DNA of 64,000 nucleotides from NCBI GenBank assembly GCA_964559175.1, contig CAZLGT010000010.1, positions 33,978 through 97,977 on the forward strand. The letters run 5' to 3'. Position 1 is the first letter of the stretch; each line of letters begins with the position of its first letter. The position numbers were made by a program, and so were the translations under genes. This stretch comes from Mariniphaga sp964559175. Its GTDB lineage: Bacteria; Bacteroidota; Bacteroidia; Bacteroidales; Prolixibacteraceae. Positions 49,484 through 57,549 of the stretch are shown piece after piece. The notes under the pieces are model-generated. The model was given only the letters and a program-made list of their open reading frames with translations. It was not told the origin of the DNA and did no database searches.

Positions 49484-50662
49484 TTACCAATTTACGCCGT
49501 CATTCTTCAGTACGGCATAATCCGGTCGCGGATTTTTTTCTGAAAATACTTTCAATTGTTCATAAGGCTCGATAACGATTCCCTTTTCCGTAATTTCGCC
49601 GGTTTTGTCTGTAACCGCTTTCAAATTCAGTTTCAGGTGTTCGGCCAGAAACGGATATACCGCTTTTCGTTTGGGTAATTCGTAACCGTGACCTTCTTCC
49701 GGCAAATGCACATTTTTCACATTCCCTTCCACTCCCATTAATCTGTATATGTATTGAATGTGTGGGAATTCAACCTCCGGAGTATTTTTTGTCCAGTCGG
49801 CGCCGTTTGAAACCAGCAACATGGGGCGCGGTGCAGCCAGAGCCGCAATTTCAACGTTATTGGTCTGGTGATGTTCGCTTTTATGTATGGGCATTCCGCT
49901 TTCGCACACACAACCGCCAAAAAAGTGGGCCGAAACCTGGACTACCGGAACTGTCACTTTTATCCGGTTGTCGATAGCTGTAAGTAAAAACGCCTGTGTC
50001 GCGCCGCCAGATGCTCCGGTAATGGCAATCCGCTCCGGATCGGTATTCTCCAGCGAAAGCAAAAAATCGAGTGCCCTGATGTTGTTCCAAAGTTGCTGTT
50101 TCAGGGCCAGTGGATGATTATGTTCCCATCCCCATTCGGCCATTTCGCCGTAGCCCACCATGTCGATGGAATAGACCACCGCACCCATTCTTGCCAATGC
50201 CGCACACCGAATCTGGGCATCTTCGCGAAAACGACCGTAATCGCTGGGTTCGTTCCAGTGGCCATGTGTACTGAGAATACCGGGCATTTTCTTTTTTTGC
50301 TTTTCAGGAAAATACAAGCTGCCTGTAACAAAAACACCGGGCAAACTTTCAATGGCCACATTTTGCACCGAATAACCTTCGTATTTGCGAATATCTGAAT
50401 AACGTGGTTTAAGTGGCAATTTTTCAGGAAACGGAACCAGTCCGGAACCCTCCAGGATTCCCTGCCGGATTACATCTGCCCGCTGTAGCCACTCTTCCTT
50501 TGTCTGATATTGTGCCTTCAGATTTGCTATCACTTCTTTTGCCTGTTCTTCGGTATAATAATGCCCGACGCAAAGATTCGATTCTGTTTGATTCTGGGAA
50601 CTCACAGGTTTATAAGGGATTATTGCAGTCAGAAAAATTATCAGGGTTGTAAATTGTTTCAT
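49484..50662 (-). CDS. Secreted alpha/beta-hydrolase, acetyl-xylan-esterase-like
   Basis: 392 residues with a signal peptide (MKQFTTLIIFLTAIIPYKPVSS). The core includes GILSTHGHWNEP (oxyanion region), the nucleophile elbow AITGASGGATQAFL (Ser near 215) and PRMLLVSNGADWT before the acid, with the His near PEEGHGYEL. It belongs to the large esterase/peptidase-like group that includes acetyl-xylan esterases and glucuronoyl esterase relatives. It may deacetylate plant glycans. The surrounding glycoside hydrolases support that, but the substrate is inferred. Confidence 0.85.
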   Translation of the reverse strand: MKQFTTLIIFLTAIIPYKPVSSQNQTESNLCVGHYYTEEQAKEVIANLKAQYQTKEEWLQRADVIRQGILEGSGLVPFPEKLPLKPRYSDIRKYEGYSVQNVAIESLPGVFVTGSLYFPEKQKKKMPGILSTHGHWNEPSDYGRFREDAQIRCAALARMGAVVYSIDMVGYGEMAEWGWEHNHPLALKQQLWNNIRALDFLLSLENTDPERIAITGASGGATQAFLLTAIDNRIKVTVPVVQVSAHFFGGCVCESGMPIHKSEHHQTNNVEIAALAAPRPMLLVSNGADWTKNTPEVEFPHIQYIYRLMGVEGNVKNVHLPEEGHGYELPKRKAVYPFLAEHLKLNLKAVTDKTGEITEKGIVIEPYEQLKVFSEKNPRPDYAVLKNDGVNW

Positions 50663-50751
50663 GTTCTTATCAGTTATTTGGTTTATAAGGGTTAAAGATA
50701 ATATTTCAGAAGATTTGAAGAGAAAACTGTCTGAACTTTAATTCTGAATGT

Positions 50752-50759
50752 TATTTTTG
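50752..50759 (+). promoter_or_regulatory. Candidate -7 promoter element of the sugar-isomerase-like gene
   Basis: TATTTTTG fits TAnnTTTG and lies 14 bases before the ATG at 50774. The -33 partner is not convincing. Confidence 0.33.
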
Positions 50760-50773
50760 AAAAAAACGAAATT

Positions 50774-51706
50774 ATGATTTCAAGAAGAGAAGCATTAAAA
50801 GGGGTGGTGCTGCTAACGGGAGCGACGTTTCTAAGCCAGGGAAAAGTAGCCGGAAAAACAGTTGTATCGGAAAGTAATTTCTCCTGGTGCCTGAATACCA
50901 GTACCATATCAGGCCAGGAAGTTGGATTCCTGAAGGAGTTTGAGATCACTGCCAAAGCGGGTTATAACAGCATTGAAATCTGGGTGCGCGACCTTGAAAA
51001 ATATGTTCGGGAAGGCGGAAGTTTAAAAGACCTTGAAAAATATGTGGTTGATTTAGGTCTGACCATTGAAAATGCGATAGGATTTGCGCAGTGGGCTGTT
51101 GATGATGCAGCCGTCCGAAAAGCCGGCATGGAACAGTTAAAACGTGAAATGGATATGCTGGCAAAGATTGGCTGCAAACGCATTGCCGCTCCGCCGGCAG
51201 GAGCAACCAGCCTGCCGCTGACCGACCTTTTTGAAGTAGCCAAACGTTACCGCCAGGTTTTGGAACTGGGCGATGAAACCGGTGTTTTGCCACAGCTGGA
51301 AATCTGGGGGACGTCGGCCAATCTCCACCACATTTCGCAGGCGCTGTTTGTGGCTTCGGCAACCGGTCATCCCAGGGCCTGTATTCTGCCCGATGTTTAT
51401 CACATGTTTCGGGGCGGAAGTCCGTACGAAAGTCTGAAACTCATGTCGGGAAGCTCCATCGAAATGTTTCATTTCAACGATTTTGTTGATACCATTCCCC
51501 GTGAAGAACAAAAGGATTCAGACCGTGTTTACCCGGGCAACGGCGTGGCGCCATTCAACCAAATCATTAAATACCTGAAAGAATCGGGCGGCAAAAAAGT
51601 GCTTTCGCTGGAGTTGTTCAATCCGGAGTATTGGAATAAGGATGCACTGGAGGTTGCAAAAACAGGACTGATGAAAATGAAAGAGGTGGTTGCAGAAAAT
51701 ATTTAA
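50774..51706 (+). CDS. Exported TIM-barrel sugar isomerase/epimerase-like protein
   Basis: 310 residues. The N terminus MISRREALKGVVLLTGATFLSQ has twin arginines in the SRREAL form, suggesting Tat export. The barrel is of the xylose-isomerase-like/AP-endonuclease-2 type: AGYNSIEIWVRDLEKY, IGCKRIAAPPAGA, TGVLPQLEIWG, ACILPDVYHMFRGG, IEMFHFNDF and VLSLELFNPEYW hold the usual Glu, Asp, His and Glu metal ligands. Relatives act on keto-sugars or inositols; the exact reaction is unknown. The 3' end overlaps the convergent thioredoxin gene by 4 bases. Confidence 0.87.
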   Translation: MISRREALKGVVLLTGATFLSQGKVAGKTVVSESNFSWCLNTSTISGQEVGFLKEFEITAKAGYNSIEIWVRDLEKYVREGGSLKDLEKYVVDLGLTIENAIGFAQWAVDDAAVRKAGMEQLKREMDMLAKIGCKRIAAPPAGATSLPLTDLFEVAKRYRQVLELGDETGVLPQLEIWGTSANLHHISQALFVASATGHPRACILPDVYHMFRGGSPYESLKLMSGSSIEMFHFNDFVDTIPREEQKDSDRVYPGNGVAPFNQIIKYLKESGGKKVLSLELFNPEYWNKDALEVAKTGLMKMKEVVAENI

Positions 51707-52008
51707 TTTTCGTTCATCCGGCTGCGTAAAACGGATTTTAATTTTTCAGGGCAAAAAACGCCTTCGTGGGTCCAGATGGGTTCTCCATTTTTAAAAACAA
51801 TGAGTGTGGGCAACCGGTGTACATTGAACCGGCTGGCAATGAACGGATTATTGTCCACGTTTACTTTAACAATCCGCACACCTTTCACCTCTTTTTTTAT
51901 CTTTTTTAAAATCGGTGGAACCTCCTTGCATGGCCCGCACCAGTCGGCATAAAAATCGACTAAAACCGGTTTCGATGAATTGATGATATGTAAAAACCGC
52001 GGATTCAT
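51703..52008 (-). CDS. Thioredoxin
   Basis: 101 residues with the full fold and the redox motif FYADWCGPCKEVPP (Cys25 and Cys28), the cis-Pro in HRLPTLIVFKNG and no signal peptide, so it is cytoplasmic. It starts 4 bases inside the previous gene (ATGA overlap with the small membrane protein at 52005), so the two are coupled. That coupling with a Cys-containing membrane protein hints at a shared redox role, which is inference. Confidence 0.92.
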   Translation of the reverse strand: MNPRFLHIINSSKPVLVDFYADWCGPCKEVPPILKKIKKEVKGVRIVKVNVDNNPFIASRFNVHRLPTLIVFKNGEPIWTHEGVFCPEKLKSVLRSRMNEN

Positions 52009-52232
52009 TTTCCTTCCTCAGCTTTCTTTTTACGTTTCTGAATAAAGTCGTTAATAAAATCGCCCACCAGGTAGCCCACGGCAGCTCCCCACAATGTGCT
52101 CCAGTACCAAACACTCTGAATGGGACAGGTGCCGCTTACGCACCCCACAAATCTCCAGTATAAAAATCCACCCAAAGCTCCGATAGCAGTAAATAGAATG
52201 GCCGGTAATTTATCTTTGAAAAAATTTTTCAT
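52005..52232 (-). CDS. Small membrane protein of the DUF6132-like type
   Basis: 75 residues with two membrane segments (about 10-25 and 43-60). Between them is FVGCVSGTCPIQSVWYWS, a Cys-x4-Cys-Pro motif that I recall as the hallmark of DUF6132. It ends with a charged tail (IQKRKKKAEEGK). It is the first gene of a two-gene unit with thioredoxin, whose start overlaps its stop. The cysteine pair may be reduced by the thioredoxin, or bind a metal; no function is known. Confidence 0.82.
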   Translation of the reverse strand: MKNFFKDKLPAILFTAIGALGGFLYWRFVGCVSGTCPIQSVWYWSTLWGAAVGYLVGDFINDFIQKRKKKAEEGK

Positions 52233-52363
52233 GATATTTCTTTACAGTTGAAACAAAAGAATTTGAAAGAGGTTTTGAATTTGTTCATCAAATTTTATGA
52301 TGGAAGATAGAAATTGTTGAAAATGAGGTTTAGAAACAGATGCCCTGTTTTGTGTGCTGGGCG

Positions 52364-52588
52364 TTATTTACTTTTTAGATTTTTTTCAAATTCATCTACA
52401 ATCAACCTTGCTCTGTCATAATCTAAATCTGATACCATTACTCTTACACCACTTCCTGGTCTCCAGACTGGATTTCTCGTTCCAACTAATTCATCTTTTA
52501 AGAAAGATTCAATATCATCAATCTCCATAAGATTTTTAATCATTTGTGCTTGAAATAAGTTTCCTTCAAATACCTCAACAATTTTCAT
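52364..52588 (-). CDS. DUF2007-type small protein
   Basis: 74 residues. The pattern VEVFEGNLFQAQMIKNLMEIDDIESFLKDE, then GVRVMVSDLDYDRARLIVDEF, matches DUF2007 (a putative signal-transducing domain, PII-like fold). No catalytic residues are evident. It is separated from both neighbours by 40 or more bases, and is A+T-rich like the next two genes upstream. Confidence 0.85.
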   Translation of the reverse strand: MKIVEVFEGNLFQAQMIKNLMEIDDIESFLKDELVGTRNPVWRPGSGVRVMVSDLDYDRARLIVDEFEKNLKSK

Positions 52589-52631
52589 TTCAATCTGATT
52601 TTGTTATTGCCAATGAATATATTGGTTGTTG

Positions 52632-52946
52632 TTATAGACGACCATCCAATTTATTGTTTTTAAACTCTTTAAAGTATTCTTCAATTGTTTTGACGTAAAT
52701 CTCATAGGCATCAATCCCTTTTTGAGTAACCTTACAAGTTGTCAAAGGATAATTACCTTTAAATGACTTTTTAACCTCAATATAATCGACCTCCTTAAGT
52801 TTTGTTAACTGAAAACTCAGATTTCCTTTGGTGGTAGAAATATTTTCCAATAAAAAACTAAACTCGGCAGATTTGACATTTATCAATAGCGACATTATTG
52901 AAAGCCTTACTTGAGAATGCAATATTGGGTCTAATTCCTTGAACAT
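52632..52946 (-). CDS. Winged-helix transcriptional regulator
   Basis: 104 residues. A single winged-helix domain (LDPILHSQVRLSIMSLLINVKSAEFSFLLENISTTKGNLSFQLTKL, then VEVKKSFKGNYPLTTCKVTQKG), of the small MarR/ArsR-like kind often paired with a membrane protein in Bacteroidota. It lies 5 bases after the membrane protein gene at 52952, in one operon. The tandem inverted repeats at 53589-53630 just before the operon start are its probable binding sites, implying autoregulation. Confidence 0.88.
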   Translation of the reverse strand: MFKELDPILHSQVRLSIMSLLINVKSAEFSFLLENISTTKGNLSFQLTKLKEVDYIEVKKSFKGNYPLTTCKVTQKGIDAYEIYVKTIEEYFKEFKNNKLDGRL

Positions 52947-52951
52947 AGAAT

Positions 52952-53563
52952 TTATCTATTACGTTTTGAATATAGTATATGCCCGGGAATAATGAATCCA
53001 ATTACCCAGGCGATTGCTTCAATCAATAATTGCTGATGTAATGAAAAGAAAGACGCAAGATATGCCATTAAGCCAAATATAATCCCTCCTGCAATAATCA
53101 TTTTATAACGAAGTATTCCACCTGTAACAACAAGTGCAAAAGAAACTAATACCATAAAAATAGGCAACTGAAGTTCAAACGTTATTTTATGAAGTACATT
53201 GGCTTGAATTAAATTAATAAGAACCATTCCTGCAAACATAGATACCCATACATATCTTAATGATATCCCAATATAGGTGCTGGCTTTACGACTTTTCCTA
53301 TAAATATAAATGATTGAAAAGCCTAATCCAAAAACAGCAAGCACAATTGTAGTATATCCTTTAAATAAAGTTATTTGATAAGTGTGAGGCACACTCTGTA
53401 CAACAAATTCAAGCATATAAGTCAGAAAACTTATCCAGCCCCAAAGAATAAATAGGATACCATCATTTTTTAGTTTCTTTTGAGAAACCTGAATCATTTC
53501 TTTAATCACTTGAAGTGATTGATTTTCATCAAATGCATCTGAATTTTGTTTAATTGTTTCCAT
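52952..53563 (-). CDS. Six-helix membrane protein co-transcribed with a winged-helix regulator
   Basis: 203 residues. A charged N terminus (to about residue 35) is followed by roughly six hydrophobic segments (about 40-60, 70-90, 105-122, 128-147, 152-170 and 175-195). No catalytic or transport motif is recognised. Genes of this layout next to a short winged-helix regulator are common in Bacteroidota, with unknown function. The promoter lies in the palindrome-rich stretch directly upstream. Confidence 0.8.
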   Translation of the reverse strand: METIKQNSDAFDENQSLQVIKEMIQVSQKKLKNDGILFILWGWISFLTYMLEFVVQSVPHTYQITLFKGYTTIVLAVFGLGFSIIYIYRKSRKASTYIGISLRYVWVSMFAGMVLINLIQANVLHKITFELQLPIFMVLVSFALVVTGGILRYKMIIAGGIIFGLMAYLASFFSLHQQLLIEAIAWVIGFIIPGHILYSKRNR

Positions 53564-53588
53564 GTCTTTTAAGTTAAATTAATAAAAC

Positions 53589-53630
53589 AAGTTTGCAATA
53601 CAAACTTAATTAAGTTTGAAATACAAACCT
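53589..53630 (-). promoter_or_regulatory. Tandem operator-like inverted repeats before the regulator operon
   Basis: AAGTTTGCAATACAAACTT (53589-53607) is a perfect 7-bp-arm inverted repeat; AAGTTTGAAATACAAACCT (53612-53630) is a near copy 23 bases away. Between them CAAACTTAATTAAGTTTG (53601-53618) is itself an 18-bp perfect palindrome. On the minus strand TAGGTTTG and TAAGTTTG both fit the -7 consensus TAnnTTTG, so operator and promoter overlap. Confidence 0.65.
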
Positions 53631-53728
53631 AATTTTTAATCAACTTTTTTATTACAAATCTTACACGGATGAAATAATCTTTAAACTATCCTTGTCTTTT
53701 TGGTAGATGTGTCTTTTGTGGGAGATTT

Positions 53729-54802
53729 TTACCGGTTATAGGTTTTCACCACCACCTCTCCGTTTGCCACGCGCAGGGCGTTCATGGCCAGCGCTTCCAG
53801 CTCGTCTTCGCCGGGGTAGGTAAATACAGGCGCCAGAAAACCGGCTTTTTCTTTGATGTAACTTTCAAGATGAGGGTTATAGGCCAGTCCGCCGGTAAGC
53901 AAAATGCCGTCGATTTTTCCTTCGAGCACCACAGCCATTTCGCCAATAATTTTGGAAACCTGATAAAACAGTGCTTCCTGCACCAGCCGGGCTTTTTCAT
54001 TGCCTGCTTCGGCCAGTTCCTGCACCTCTTTGGCGCTGTTGGTACCTAAATAGCCCACATAACCGCCTTCGCCTACAACCATTCGCCTTACTTTCTCTTC
54101 AGAATATTTTTCATTGAAACAGATTCCGATAAGCTGCCCCACCGGAAGCGTTCCTGTGCGCTCGGGACTGAATGGTCCCTCGCCGTCGAATGCGTTATTT
54201 ACATCAATCACTCTTCCCTGTTTATGGGCGCCAACAGAAATTCCGCCACCCAGATGGGCAACAATCAGGTTTAGTTCTTCATAAGCTTTTCCCGCCTTTT
54301 TGGCATGCAGCCGTGCGGTGGCTTTCTGGTTCAGTGCATGAAAAATGGAGCGCCTTTCAAAGTTTGGATGGCCGGCAATACGGGCCACATCGCAAAGTTC
54401 GTCGGTTACCACCGGGTCGGCAATATAGGCCTGTGCATTGGGAATTTGCTGGGCAATGTAGTCGGCCAGTAGGGGGCCCAGGTTACTGGCATGTTGGCCC
54501 AAAACGCCTTCGCGGGCATGTTTCAGCATCTGGTGGTTCACCCGGTAAACGCCCGATTCAAGCGGATAGGTGAGACCGCCCCTGCCAATCACCGTTTTTA
54601 TGGAATCAACCTCAATGCCTTCTTCCATCAGCGCATCGATGATGTATCCCTTGCGAAAGTCGAACTGGTCCACCACATTGTTATATCGCATGAGTTCATC
54701 CATTGAGTGACGGATGGTTTTGTTCAAAACGCATTTTTCATCGAAATAAACGGCGAATTTGGTAGAAGTTGAGCCCGGATTTATGGCAAGAATTCGGTGC
54801 AT
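53729..54802 (-). CDS. buk: Butyrate kinase
   Basis: Acetokinase-family enzyme converting butyryl-phosphate (or branched acyl-phosphates) and ADP to the acid and ATP. 357 residues, the usual length. The N-terminal phosphate loop ILAINPGSTSTKFAVY (4-19), VIGRGGLTYPLESGVYRV, HLGGGISVGAHKQGRVIDVNNAFDGEGPF (about 190-220) and the adenine motif DGILLTGGLAYNPHL are all present. The start is 14 bases after the end of the phosphate butyryltransferase gene, so ptb-buk is an operon. Confidence 0.94.
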   Translation of the reverse strand: MHRILAINPGSTSTKFAVYFDEKCVLNKTIRHSMDELMRYNNVVDQFDFRKGYIIDALMEEGIEVDSIKTVIGRGGLTYPLESGVYRVNHQMLKHAREGVLGQHASNLGPLLADYIAQQIPNAQAYIADPVVTDELCDVARIAGHPNFERRSIFHALNQKATARLHAKKAGKAYEELNLIVAHLGGGISVGAHKQGRVIDVNNAFDGEGPFSPERTGTLPVGQLIGICFNEKYSEEKVRRMVVGEGGYVGYLGTNSAKEVQELAEAGNEKARLVQEALFYQVSKIIGEMAVVLEGKIDGILLTGGLAYNPHLESYIKEKAGFLAPVFTYPGEDELEALAMNALRVANGEVVVKTYNR

Positions 54803-54816
54803 AGTCGAAATTTTAC

Positions 54817-55719
54817 TTAACTCATCAGCGATGCCAGTGCAATGGAGTTCAGTTTTGTCTTTTCACTGTCGCCCCGCGATGAGACAATGGCCGGTACTTT
54901 AGCCCCCGCTATGATGCCCGCCATTTGGGCCTTGCACAGCTTCGAGTTAGCTTTATAAAATACGTTGGCGGCATCGATGTTTGGGAACAACAGGCAGTCG
55001 GCATCTCCGGCCACGGGGGAGGTAAATCCTTTAATAGCCGCCGAATCGGGGCTTATGGCCACATCGAGTGCCATGGGGCCGTCAACCATGGCTCCTTGAA
55101 TCTGTCCGTGTTCCGCCATCTTGGCAATGGTAGCACCGTCCATGCACGATTGTATGGAAATAATGATTTGCTCGGTGGGTGCAATTACTGCAATTTTGGG
55201 TGTTTTAATTCCCAGGGCCTGGGCAGTACTTATTAAATATTCGGTCATTATAATTTTTTGCTTCAGGTCGGGGTAGGGGATTACGCCCGCATCGGAAAAC
55301 ACCAGCAACTTGTGGTAGTTCGGGTTTTCCATCAGGGCAATATGGCTCAAAACCCCTCTGGCCGGAACCAGTCCGAATTCCTTCTTCAGCAACACTTTCA
55401 TGAATTTGTCGGTGGAAACCAGCCCCTTCATTATCAGATCGGCATTTCCGTCGTGAATTAGCTCCACCGCTTTTTCGGTAGCTTCCTTTTCCGATGAGGT
55501 ATGAATGATTTCGTAATTTCCATGATCAATTTTTAATTCGCTGCAGGTCTCTTTAATTATGCCTTTGTCGCCGGTGAGAATAGCCGAAACAAGTCCCAGT
55601 TTCACGGCTTTATCCAAAGCTTCCAGCGTGTTGGCATCCACCCCGTTTACTGTAACCAGCCTTTTTTCAGGCTGTTTTTTAACTACATCCAGCAGTTGAT
55701 CAAAATTTCTGATTTCCAT
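54817..55719 (-). CDS. ptb: Phosphate butyryltransferase
   Basis: 300 residues of the phosphate acyltransferase fold. Segments LVTVNGVDANTLEALDKAVKLGLVSAILTG, DLIMKGLVSTDKFMKVLL, VFSDAGVIPYPDLKQK and DSAAIKGFTSPVAGDADCLLFPNIDAAN are typical. It exchanges CoA for phosphate on butyryl- or branched acyl-CoA. With the kinase it would make ATP from acyl-CoA. The 2-oxoacid oxidoreductase at 10-13 kb could supply isobutyryl-, isovaleryl- or aryl-CoA, but this link across 40 kb is inference. Confidence 0.93.
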   Translation of the reverse strand: MEIRNFDQLLDVVKKQPEKRLVTVNGVDANTLEALDKAVKLGLVSAILTGDKGIIKETCSELKIDHGNYEIIHTSSEKEATEKAVELIHDGNADLIMKGLVSTDKFMKVLLKKEFGLVPARGVLSHIALMENPNYHKLLVFSDAGVIPYPDLKQKIIMTEYLISTAQALGIKTPKIAVIAPTEQIIISIQSCMDGATIAKMAEHGQIQGAMVDGPMALDVAISPDSAAIKGFTSPVAGDADCLLFPNIDAANVFYKANSKLCKAQMAGIIAGAKVPAIVSSRGDSEKTKLNSIALASLMS

Positions 55720-55881
55720 AGTTTGAATTTTTTACGAAATTAGAATAATCATTCAAACTATAGGGTAACTTTTCTCATATTACCGTTCAATTTGCTGATT
55801 TAGCCACTAAATAAAAAAAATGGAGTCGAAATCGTGTAGGAAATCGTACTCCATCTGTAAGTGGCTGACTATAAGTAGTCT

Positions 55882-55956
55882 TGGTGACCCCACCGGGATT
55901 CGAACCCAGATCGTCAGAACCGGAATCTGATATTCTATCCATTGAACTATGGGGCC
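55882..55956 (-). tRNA. tRNA-Arg (anticodon CCG)
   Basis: The minus strand folds as a complete tRNA: acceptor stem GGCCCCA/TGGGGTC with a G-T pair, discriminator A and an encoded CCA; anticodon stem TCAGA/TCTGA with loop TTCCGGT, giving anticodon CCG at positions 34-36 (reads CGG, Arg); T-arm with GGTTCGAATCC. All main stems pair. Confidence 0.95.
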
Positions 55957-56089
55957 GTTCTGTTTTGGCGGGACAAAAATAGTAAAAATCCTGTGTTATT
56001 CTACCTTAGTTTGTTTTTCGTTTTTAAATTTTCAGACTGAATGTTGATAAAATATGATGAAAAGATTATCCACCGTCCCCCGCAATTTC

Positions 56090-56097
56090 TACTTTTG
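56090..56097 (+). promoter_or_regulatory. Candidate -7 promoter element of the HD-domain operon
   Basis: TACTTTTG fits TAnnTTTG and ends 17 bases before the ATG at 56115. The -33 partner is not clear. Confidence 0.35.
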
Positions 56098-56114
56098 CTG
56101 ATTCATCAAACAGT

Positions 56115-56906
56115 ATGAACATGTTAGACATGGTTAAATCCTCATCCGAAGTTTTTGAGGAGTATGTAAATTCCTTTTCAGGTTTATCGCCCGGGCAACA
56201 GAAAAATTTCGACATCAAGCGGGAACATTCTCTTCGGGTGGCTGAAAATGCCTTGCAGCTTTCCGGAGCCCTTAAAATGGATGAACAGGATAAGAAAACG
56301 GCTTTTCTTACAGGGATGTTTCACGATACAGGCAGGTTCAGTCAGTTAATCACTTATAATACATTTAATGATGCTGTTTCGGTGGATCATGCATCCTTGT
56401 CGGTGGAAATTTTGAGAGAAGAAGGATTTCTGGATATGTGGACAGATAAACCCAGTCAGGATATCATTTTTTATGCAATTGAACATCATAACAGACTGGC
56501 GCTCCCTTCAAAAGCAGAAGAAAAGCAACTGTTGCACGCCCGTTTGCTGCGGGATGCCGATAAACTCGATATTCTGAAAGTGATAACTGATTATTATACA
56601 AACAAAAACCAGGAGCCAAACCATACGCTGACCTGGGAACTGCCAAAAGCCAATTCGGTTTCTCCGGGTGTAACCAAAGCGGTGCTTAACGGAAAACTGG
56701 TTTCAAAAAATGACGTATTAAGTGAACTGGATGTGAAAATCATGCAGCTTTCATGGATTTATGACATTAATTTTAAAGCCAGTGTTGAAATCATTCTCAA
56801 TAACAGGTACCTGGAAAAGATTTACAGTTCGTTGCCAAAAAACGATACCGTTATTGATATTTACCGGAAAATTAAAATATTCGCCAATAATAAACTTTTT
56901 GAGTGA
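56115..56906 (+). CDS. HD-domain phosphohydrolase
   Basis: 263 residues. The HD motif set is visible: His in REHSLRVAENAL, the His-Asp pair in LTGMFHDTGRFSQ, the VDHASLSVEI His and an Asp in RLLRDADKLDIL. HD proteins cleave phosphate esters, often nucleotides. The C-terminal half (about 170-263) is helical and not recognised. Its stop overlaps the start of the next gene (TGATG), so it is co-transcribed with the YjbQ- and BFD-like genes. Confidence 0.88.
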   Translation: MNMLDMVKSSSEVFEEYVNSFSGLSPGQQKNFDIKREHSLRVAENALQLSGALKMDEQDKKTAFLTGMFHDTGRFSQLITYNTFNDAVSVDHASLSVEILREEGFLDMWTDKPSQDIIFYAIEHHNRLALPSKAEEKQLLHARLLRDADKLDILKVITDYYTNKNQEPNHTLTWELPKANSVSPGVTKAVLNGKLVSKNDVLSELDVKIMQLSWIYDINFKASVEIILNNRYLEKIYSSLPKNDTVIDIYRKIKIFANNKLFE

Positions 56907-57316
56907 TGCAAAAAACAATTCGGGTGACAACCCACAGGCAAAATGAACTCGTGGATATTACGGAGGAAGTTAAGCAAGTAGTCAGGCAGTCCCAAATAGG
57001 GACAGGCCTTGTGCATGTGTTTGTCCAGGGAGCCACAGCCGGTATCATGATTCAGGAAAACTGGGATAATTCAGTTCAAAACGATGTGGTAACCCTGTTG
57101 AAGAAATTGATTCCTGCCGGGGTTTGGGAGCACGATGCCCAGGACAACAATGGCGACTCACATTTGAAAGCCGGAATTGTTGGACCCGGTGAAACCATTC
57201 CCATTGTTAACGGAAAAATGGGACTTTCCACCTGGCAAAATATTTTTTTATGTGAATTCGACGGACCGAGGGAGGAGCGGAGCATAGTGGTCACCATCGC
57301 AGAAACCGGGAAATAG
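56906..57316 (+). CDS. YjbQ/UPF0047-family protein (secondary thiamine-phosphate-synthase-like)
   Basis: 136 residues from the ATG at 56906, which overlaps the previous stop; an in-frame GTG one codon earlier is possible. Conserved HVFVQGATAGIMIQENWDN, EHDAQDNNGDSHLKAGIVGPGETIPI and GTWQ-type NIFLCEFDGPREERSIVV strands fit the family, which can weakly replace thiamine phosphate synthase in E. coli but whose normal job is unclear. The next gene begins with a GTG overlapping its stop (TAGTG). Confidence 0.92.
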   Translation: MQKTIRVTTHRQNELVDITEEVKQVVRQSQIGTGLVHVFVQGATAGIMIQENWDNSVQNDVVTLLKKLIPAGVWEHDAQDNNGDSHLKAGIVGPGETIPIVNGKMGLSTWQNIFLCEFDGPREERSIVVTIAETGK

Positions 57317-57528
57317 TGGGCAGGATTGTTTGTTTGTGTAATTTGGTTGATGAAAAGGAGATTGTTACAGTATTGAAGAAGGGAGCCGTTTTAACCACCG
57401 ATGTTCAAAAGTTTACGGGAGCCGGTACCTCCTGTGGGCGGTGCCTTCCCGAAATCGATCATCTGGTTTCAAAATACAGAAAGGAAAAACCCGAAGAGCA
57501 GCAGAAAAAGCTGGACTTCGGGTTTTAA
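57316..57528 (+). CDS. BFD-like [2Fe-2S]-binding protein
   Basis: 70 residues from a GTG that overlaps the previous stop. The family's cysteine pattern is C6-x-C8 (IVCLCNLVDEKEI) and a later C-x2-C (GTSCGRCLPEI), giving four ligands for a [2Fe-2S] cluster as in bacterioferritin-associated ferredoxin and NifU/nitrite-reductase modules. No other domain is attached. Its fixed place behind HD and YjbQ genes suggests one pathway, but none is known. Confidence 0.9.
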   Translation: MGRIVCLCNLVDEKEIVTVLKKGAVLTTDVQKFTGAGTSCGRCLPEIDHLVSKYRKEKPEEQQKKLDFGF

Positions 57529-57549
57529 GCCTCACGAAAAAGTTAACTG

